Part shown: in pieces, positions 58,946-64,000 of the stretch
Layout: each line of letters opens with the position of its first letter
Position numbering within the stretch: the stretch's first letter is position 1
Source: Umezawaea sp049997955
GTDB taxonomy: Bacteria > Actinomycetota > Actinomycetes > Mycobacteriales > Pseudonocardiaceae
NCBI GenBank assembly: GCA_049997955.1
Contig: JAEBDY010000018.1
Location: 139,030 to 203,029 of the forward strand
Direction: 5' to 3'
DNA: 64,000 bases
Made by a program: the position numbers and the translations under genes
The notes under the pieces: generated by a model
The model's database searches: none
The model's input: the letters and a program-made list of their open reading frames with translations, nothing else
What the model was told of the DNA's origin: nothing

Positions 58946-60625
58946 CTACCCGAGGGTGAAGTGGTCGACGTCGAACAGACCGCCCGAGCCCGCGCCGGTG
59001 AACACCAGCACCACCTGGCCGGACGCCGTGCCGGTGAGCGCGGTCGTGACGGTCTGGAAGTCGTCGAAGCTCCCGGTGTTCGGCACCGCCACCGAGCCGA
59101 GCAGCGGACCGGTGGACGAGCCGGACCGGACCTCGATCCGACCGCCCGCCCCACCGGACGACACCCGCGCGGTGAACTGCCGGGCACCCGCCGTCGACGA
59201 CTGGGAGTAGGCGGCCCAGTCGCCGTTGTCGATGTACCCGACGGTCTGGCCGCCGACCGCGCCGCCGTGCGCAGCGGGCTGCACGCCGGACGACGACGTG
59301 TACGCCTCGCCCTGCACCTGGACCGGTGTGACCCCACCGAGTTCCTTGATCCGCACGTTGCGGAAGGACACCGCGCCGTCGCCGAGGTTCTGGAGGCCGA
59401 GGTGGCCCTGCCTCAGGCTCCGCGCCGGATCGGTGTTGGTGAAGTCGTTGACCTGCCTGCCGTTCAGGAACACGCGCAGCCGTTCGCCCTCGACCAGCAG
59501 CTCGAAGGTGTTCCACTGCCCCGGCGGGTTGAGCGCCGCGTCGCGGGCGGCGGCGTCCGGCGCCTGCACGCCGTGCACCGCGCCCGTGGTGGCGTTCGCC
59601 GCGGCGGAGGCGTCGATCGCCACCTCGTGGCCTCCCGCGCCCGGAGTGGCCGCGCCGGACGCCGGGAAGCCGAGGAAGATCCCCGAGTCGCCGTCGCCGG
59701 TGAGCCGCCAGTCGAGCTTGAGCGAGTACGAGCCGAACTCCTTCGCCGAGTACCAGTGGTTGCCCGGCCCGCCCTGCGAGGTGAGCGTGCCGTCGGCGTT
59801 GGCGAACCCGCCGGGACCGGCCTGCGACCAGCCCGTCGTGGAGCCGGAGAACAGCGCGGTGTACCCGGATTCGGGGCGGCAGTCGGCTTTCACCGCCCCG
59901 GCGGCGTACCTGATGCCGCCGAGCAGGTGGGCGCGGAACACCGGATCGGTGTAGGACTCGACCGTGTGGCCGAGACCGGTGTAGAACGACCGGCCCGAGG
60001 ACACCCCGCGGCACCAGGAGATCGGGTGGTCGGCGCCCATGGTGCCGCCGCTGTAGCTGGACTCGTCCAGCGTCGCCAGCACGTGCACGTTGGGCCTGGG
60101 GTTGGAGCGGTAGTTGTACAGCTCGTCGGTGCGGGTCCACACCGGGCCGAGGTGCGCGGTCGCGGCGTGCGCCCGGTCCTCCACCTTGACGTTGACGCGC
60201 TGGATGTTCGGGTGGCTGTGGAAGTAGGCCCCGACCAGCTGCCCGTAGTACGGCCAGTCGTACTCGGTGTCCGCCGCCGCGTGGACGCCGACGAACCCGC
60301 CGCCCGCGTTGACGTAGGACTCGAAGGCGGACTGCTGGGCGCCGTCGAGCACGTCACCGGTGGTGCTGAGGAACACCACGGCGGAGTACTTCGCCAGCTC
60401 GGTCGGGGTGAACGCCGCCGCGTTCTCCGTGGCGGTCACGGTGAACCCGTTGGCGGAGCCCAGGTCCCGGATCGCCTGGACGCCCGCCGGGATCGAGTCG
60501 TGCCGGAATCCCGCGGTCTTCGAGAAGACCAGGACCTGGTAGGGCGCTTGGGCTTGGGCTGCCGGTGTCATGACCACACCGGCCGACAGTAGTGCCGCCG
60601 CCGCGAGCACGGGGAGTCTGCGCAT
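58946..60625 (-). CDS. secreted ThuA / DUF1080 / CBM6 protein
   Basis: A 559-residue exported protein. The signal peptide is MRRLPVLAAAALLSAGVVM to about AQAQA. A ThuA domain (about 28-240) has VLVFSKTAGFRHDSIPAGVQAI, GGGFVGVHAAADTEYDW and a Gly/His-rich core. A DUF1080 concanavalin-like domain (about 265-420) has LFSGSTTGWSQAGPGGF and NTFELLVEGERLRVFLNGRQVNDF. A C-terminal CBM6 (about 435-559) has VGYIDNGDWAAYSQ and RVSSGGAGGRIEVRSGS. Such proteins bind or process glycans. It is 13 bases downstream of the sugar dehydrogenase gene, with which it shares near-identical CBM6 motifs. Confidence 0.88.
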   Translation of the reverse strand: MRRLPVLAAAALLSAGVVMTPAAQAQAPYQVLVFSKTAGFRHDSIPAGVQAIRDLGSANGFTVTATENAAAFTPTELAKYSAVVFLSTTGDVLDGAQQSAFESYVNAGGGFVGVHAAADTEYDWPYYGQLVGAYFHSHPNIQRVNVKVEDRAHAATAHLGPVWTRTDELYNYRSNPRPNVHVLATLDESSYSGGTMGADHPISWCRGVSSGRSFYTGLGHTVESYTDPVFRAHLLGGIRYAAGAVKADCRPESGYTALFSGSTTGWSQAGPGGFANADGTLTSQGGPGNHWYSAKEFGSYSLKLDWRLTGDGDSGIFLGFPASGAATPGAGGHEVAIDASAAANATTGAVHGVQAPDAAARDAALNPPGQWNTFELLVEGERLRVFLNGRQVNDFTNTDPARSLRQGHLGLQNLGDGAVSFRNVRIKELGGVTPVQVQGEAYTSSSGVQPAAHGGAVGGQTVGYIDNGDWAAYSQSSTAGARQFTARVSSGGAGGRIEVRSGSSTGPLLGSVAVPNTGSFDDFQTVTTALTGTASGQVVLVFTGAGSGGLFDVDHFTLG

Positions 60626-60638
60626 CGTCTTCGTCCCG

Positions 60639-63497
60639 TCAGCCGGAGGTGGTGAAGTGGTCGACGTCGAACGCGGAGTCCGCGGGCGCGCCGGGACCCG
60701 TGAAGGTCAGGAACAGGGGCCCGCTCGCCGACCCGGTCAGGGTCGTGGAGACGGTCTGGAACGTCTCCCAGCCCCCGGTGACGGGGACCGCGACCGATCC
60801 CAGGACGGTGCCGGTCTGCGAACCGGACCGGATCTGGATCGTGCCGCCGGTTCCCGCCGAGGACACCGACGCGCTGAACGAGCGCAGACCCGCCGTGCTC
60901 ACCGACGCGTACCCGACCCAGTCGCCGGTGTTGATGTACCCGGCGGTGGCGCCGCCGCTGGCCGGGGCGTGCGGAGCCGCCTCCACGCCGCCGGTCGAGG
61001 TGAACGACTCGGCCTCGACCCGGTTCCCGGTCGTGGTGAAGGTGATGGCGTCGACGTCGAACAGGTTGCCCTGCCCGGTCACGCCCTTGAACACCAGGAA
61101 CAGCGACGTCGACCCGCTTGGCCGGTTGGTCAGGGGCGCGCTGACGTCGACGAACGTGTCCCAGTTGCCGGTGTTGGCGACCGCGACCGACCCGAGCAGC
61201 GTGCCGGTGGCCGAGCCCGCGCGGACCTCCAGGGTGCCGCCGGGACCACCGGACGAGACCCGTGCGCTGATCGAGGTGGCGTTGCCCAGGACGTAGGGCT
61301 GGTAGGAGATCCAGTCGCCGTTGTCGGTGTAGCCGACCGTCTTCCCGCCCTCGGCGGTCGCGTGGTCGGCGACCTGGATGCCCTGCTGGGCCCCGAAGTG
61401 CTCGCCCTGGCGGTGGCGCGGCTGCAGAACGCCGACGCTGTGCGAGGTCAGGCCCGCGTTGTCGGTGTACTCCGCGTCGAAGACGCCGTAGATGTTCGCC
61501 GCGGCGTCGTGCTCACCGTCGACCGGCACCTGGATCGTGCCCGAGCAGCCGGTCTTCTGGGTGATCTGGTGGCGGTGGGCGTCGTGGCCGAGGAGGTAGG
61601 TGACCTTCACCCGCGAGCAGTCGACCGGGCCGTCCTCCGGGTCGCTCGCGGACACCTGGAACGGGACCACGTCGCCGAAGGAGAACAGCGCGCCGTTGCC
61701 CGGCAGCTGGAGGGTCACCGTGGGCGCGGTGTTGCCCGCCGTGACGAGCACGCTCGCCGAGCCGGTGAGGCCGGTCGGGTCGGTGACGGTCAGCTTGGGC
61801 GAGTACGAGCCCGCGGTGGTGTAGGTGTGGGACGGGTTCGGGGCGGTGGACGTGCCGCCGTCGCCGAACTCCCAGCGGTAGGTCAGCGCGCCGCCCTCGG
61901 GATCGGCGCTGCCCGCCGACGAGAACGCGACGGTGAGCGGAAGTGCGCCGGACACCTTGTTCGCCGCCACCTTCGCGGTGGGCGGCCTCGGGGTGTTGCC
62001 CTTGTAGTCGATCCGGTACAGGGCCTGGTCGTTCGCCCCGGTGCCGTAGTCGAGGACGTAGAGCGCGCCGTCCGGCCCGAAGTTCATGTCCATGACCTGC
62101 GTGCCGCTCCACGGGAACGCCTCGATCGCGCCGCGCGAGCCGTCGGGGTTGACGCCGATCGCCTTGATCCAGCGGCGGCCGTACTCGCCCGCGAAGTACT
62201 TGCCGTCCAAGGAGGCCGGGAACTTCGTGGCGGAGCCGAGGTTCGGGTCGTAGCGGTAGACCGGGCCGCCCATCGGGGATTCCGAGCCGCCGCCGAACTC
62301 CGGTGGTGAGCCCTCGTCGCCCGCGTACTTGATCCACGCCGAGCGCGGGATCGGGAGCTTCGCGAGTCCGGTGTTGCGCGGGGAGGTGTTGGTAGGGCCG
62401 GTGGCGCAGTCGTACTTCGCCCCCGACGGTCCGCTGGGGAAGGTGAAGCGGTTGTAGGACTCGGTGGCGGTGTTCGAGCCGGTGCAGTACGGCCAGCCGT
62501 AGTTGCCCGCGCTGGTGATCCGGTTGAACTCGACCTGGCCGCTCGGGCCGCGGTTGGCGTTGGTCACGCCCGCGTCCGGGCCGTAGTCGCCCAGGTACAC
62601 CACGCCGGTGGCCTTGTCGACGTTCATCCGGAACGGGTTGCGGAAGCCCATCGCGTAGATCTCCGGGCGGGTCTTCGCGGTGCCGGGGGCGAAGAGGTTG
62701 CCCGACGGGATCGTGTAGGTGCCGTCGGGTTGGGGCTTGATCCGGAGGACCTTCCCGCGCAGGTCGTTGGTGTTGCCGGAGGAGCGCTGGGCGTCGAACT
62801 GCGGGTTGCGGTTCGTGCGCTCGTCGATCGGGGAGTAGCCGTCGGAGACGAAGGGGTTCGAGTCGTCCCCGGTGGTGAGGTAGAGGTTCCCCTGGGCGTC
62901 GAAGTCGAGGTCACCGCCCACGTGGCAGCACTGGCCCCGGTCGTTGGGGACCCTGAGGACCACCTTCTCCGAAGCGAGGTCGAGGGTGTTGTCGGTCTTC
63001 AAGGTGAACCTGGAGAGGTGCAGCTCGCTCTTGAACGGGGCGAAGGCCGCCTCCGTGCCCTCGGTGGGGGCGTCACCGTCCGGAGTGGACAGCCTCGGGG
63101 AGAAGTAGAGGTAGAGGTGGCGGTTGGCGGCGAAGTTCGGGTCCGCGACCACGCCTTGCAAGCCCTCCTCGTCGTGGGTGTAGACGGTGAGCTTGGCCGC
63201 GACGGTGGTGGAGTTGCCCGCCGCGTTGGTGACCCGGACCGTGCCGTCGCGGGAGGTGTGGATGGTTGAGCGGTCCGGGAGGACGGTGAAGGACATGGGT
63301 TCGCCCAGTTTGGCGGCGCCCACGGCCAGTTGGACCTGTTGGTAGTCGGAGGCGGGGATGTCGGCGGAGGCTGTGGGGGGTGTGGCTGTGGGGGGTGATG
63401 TGGCTGCGAGGGCTGTGGGGGTTGCGGGGGCCAGCAGGGAGGCAGTCAGCAGGGTTGCGCCGAGTGCCCTTGCCCACGGCCGTGGGGGGTTGGACAT
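60639..63497 (-). CDS. secreted PQQ-type sugar dehydrogenase with PKD and two CBM6 modules
   Basis: A 952-residue exported enzyme. The signal peptide runs to about ALAAT. A six-bladed glucose/sorbosone dehydrogenase propeller (about 50-500) has EEGLQGVVADPNFAANRHLYLYFS, CCHVGGDLDFDAQGNLYLTTGDD, GFRNPFRMNVDKATGVVYLGDYG and GPDGALYVLDYGTG. A PKD domain follows (about 515-590: YRWEFGDGGTSTAPNPSHTYTTAGSYSPKLTV), then an Ig-like region with a Cys pair. Two CBM6 modules (about 690-815 and 825-952) have TVGYTDNGDWISYQ and TAGYINTGDWVGYA. It oxidises a sugar with PQQ and passes electrons to the chain or to lytic monooxygenases. First gene of an operon with the ThuA protein. Confidence 0.92.
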   Translation of the reverse strand: MSNPPRPWARALGATLLTASLLAPATPTALAATSPPTATPPTASADIPASDYQQVQLAVGAAKLGEPMSFTVLPDRSTIHTSRDGTVRVTNAAGNSTTVAAKLTVYTHDEEGLQGVVADPNFAANRHLYLYFSPRLSTPDGDAPTEGTEAAFAPFKSELHLSRFTLKTDNTLDLASEKVVLRVPNDRGQCCHVGGDLDFDAQGNLYLTTGDDSNPFVSDGYSPIDERTNRNPQFDAQRSSGNTNDLRGKVLRIKPQPDGTYTIPSGNLFAPGTAKTRPEIYAMGFRNPFRMNVDKATGVVYLGDYGPDAGVTNANRGPSGQVEFNRITSAGNYGWPYCTGSNTATESYNRFTFPSGPSGAKYDCATGPTNTSPRNTGLAKLPIPRSAWIKYAGDEGSPPEFGGGSESPMGGPVYRYDPNLGSATKFPASLDGKYFAGEYGRRWIKAIGVNPDGSRGAIEAFPWSGTQVMDMNFGPDGALYVLDYGTGANDQALYRIDYKGNTPRPPTAKVAANKVSGALPLTVAFSSAGSADPEGGALTYRWEFGDGGTSTAPNPSHTYTTAGSYSPKLTVTDPTGLTGSASVLVTAGNTAPTVTLQLPGNGALFSFGDVVPFQVSASDPEDGPVDCSRVKVTYLLGHDAHRHQITQKTGCSGTIQVPVDGEHDAAANIYGVFDAEYTDNAGLTSHSVGVLQPRHRQGEHFGAQQGIQVADHATAEGGKTVGYTDNGDWISYQPYVLGNATSISARVSSGGPGGTLEVRAGSATGTLLGSVAVANTGNWDTFVDVSAPLTNRPSGSTSLFLVFKGVTGQGNLFDVDAITFTTTGNRVEAESFTSTGGVEAAPHAPASGGATAGYINTGDWVGYASVSTAGLRSFSASVSSAGTGGTIQIRSGSQTGTVLGSVAVPVTGGWETFQTVSTTLTGSASGPLFLTFTGPGAPADSAFDVDHFTTSG

Positions 63498-63619
63498 GGC
63501 AGGGATCCTTTTTCCGGCAGGGGGCAGCGGCCGACGGTTGCAGGGGTGCTGGTCGGCGCTGTTGGTTTTGTTGAGGTGGTTGGGGAATGTGGCTAGGGGC
63601 TTGTCACCCCGCTCGCTTG

Positions 63620-63708
63620 ATTGTCTCGTATCTTCGACCTTGATTTGTCAAGGCGGGAAAGATGCCTTGACAAACGAAGATCGAAGATGAGGGCGCTTCG
63701 GATCGGGG
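63620..63708 (+). repeat. dispersed 89-nt hairpin element, copy 3
   Basis: Starts ATTGTCTC (63620-63627). The core stem and loop at 63647-63671 are identical to copy 2. The outer arms ATCTTCGA and TCGAAGAT pair perfectly, with inner CTT/AAG and TTT/AAA pairs. It ends GAGGGCGCTTCGGATCGGGG. The sequence before it (CACCCCGCTCGC) also matches copy 2. Confidence 0.9.
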
Positions 63709-63783
63709 GGACGGGGGAAGTGCGGGTGCCTGCTTGGTTGCGTGATTCCGTTTGGCGTTGGCGGGTTGTTGCGTGCTTTTGTT

Positions 63784-64000
63784 GGCGTGGTGGGCTTGTG
63801 GTGCTTTTGCCGGCGTGGTGGAACTGTTGGGTGCTTCCGCTGGGCGTGGTGGGCCCTGTTGGGTGCTTCCGCCGGGCGTGGTGGGCCCTGTTGGGTGCTT
63901 CCGCCGGGCGTGGTGGGCCCTGTTGGGTGCTTCCGCCGGGCGTGGTGGGCCCTGTTGGGTGCTTCCGCCGGGCGTGGTGGGCCCTGTTGGGTGCTTCCGC
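63784..64000. repeat. 32-bp tandem repeat array, truncated by window end
   Basis: At least seven units. The first two are diverged (28 and 31 bases); from 63843 they are nearly identical 32-mers containing GGCGTGGTGGGCCCTGTTGG followed by GTGCTTCCGCCG. The last unit runs into the window edge. No coding role is evident. Confidence 0.9.

Larger units (their letters stand above)
63498..64000. other. 503-bp non-coding region with repeats, to window edge
   Basis: It holds the promoter of the sugar dehydrogenase operon near 63500-63560, copy 3 of the dispersed hairpin element (63620-63708), a diverged spacer with GTGATTCCGTTTGG-like motifs (63709-63783) and a 32-bp tandem array (63784 to the window end). 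Confidence 0.6.

Noticed and set aside
63784..64000. CRISPR array
   Set aside because: The 32-mers are head-to-tail without spacers, so this is a simple tandem array.

Overview
The window is high-GC actinobacterial DNA: third codon positions are almost all G or C, Shine-Dalgarno sites are strong, GTG and TTG starts are common, and many genes overlap by 4 bases. The mix of secreted carbohydrate enzymes, TetR, PadR, Lrp and GlxA regulators, Ku, Eis-type GNAT, HelY and a small polyketide locus suggests a filamentous member of the Pseudonocardiaceae (Saccharothrix, Lentzea or Actinosynnema-like). The genus is an inference. No rRNA, tRNA, CRISPR array, integrase or insertion-sequence transposase was seen.

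Layout. Bases 1-9400 hold exported proteins: a GH25 lysozyme, a polysaccharide deacetylase lipoprotein, a DUF3152 protease-like protein, a small cysteine-containing secreted protein, a very acidic Gly-Asp-Ser repeat protein and a DUF4015 glycoside hydrolase. Two tandem DivIVA-like coiled-coil paralogues sit among them. Bases 9400-16500 carry a quinone oxidoreductase, Ku with an upstream partner, a repeat-rich intergenic region, a CBM2-GH18 chitinase and an SGNH hydrolase. Bases 16906-25098 form one operon: two stand-alone acyltransferase-like proteins, an AT-less KS-KR-ACP polyketide synthase, a MATE exporter and a condensation-domain protein with an altered active-site motif. This looks like a minimal trans-AT polyketide pathway.

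Bases 25000-37100 contain a GNAT, a GrpB-like protein, a membrane diguanylate cyclase, two identical hexapeptide minigenes, an MFS exporter, an FAD monooxygenase with a divergent TetR, a DJ-1/GlxA pair, a metallo-hydrolase, a GH79-like enzyme and a PadR/VOC operon with paired operators. Bases 37100-53000 contain pepE-like peptidase, 5'-3' exonuclease, DUF4333 protein and helY in the order known from mycobacteria, but spread apart by inserted accessory genes (oxidoreductase, Clp-N protein, histidine kinase/response regulator, Eis-like GNAT, TetR/amidohydrolase). Bases 53100-63500 hold redox and detoxification enzymes and a two-gene operon for a secreted PQQ-type dehydrogenase and a ThuA protein, which share CBM6 modules.

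The most unusual material lies outside large genes. An 88-89 base hairpin element occurs three times (12983-13070 minus strand, 40087-40174, 63620-63708), with conserved ends and loop but outer arms that differ in sequence and still pair. Related repeats lie downstream of each copy. A separate 119-base inverted-repeat element lies at 39796-39914, and twin minigenes for the hexapeptide MRDKIW lie at 27709 and 27782.
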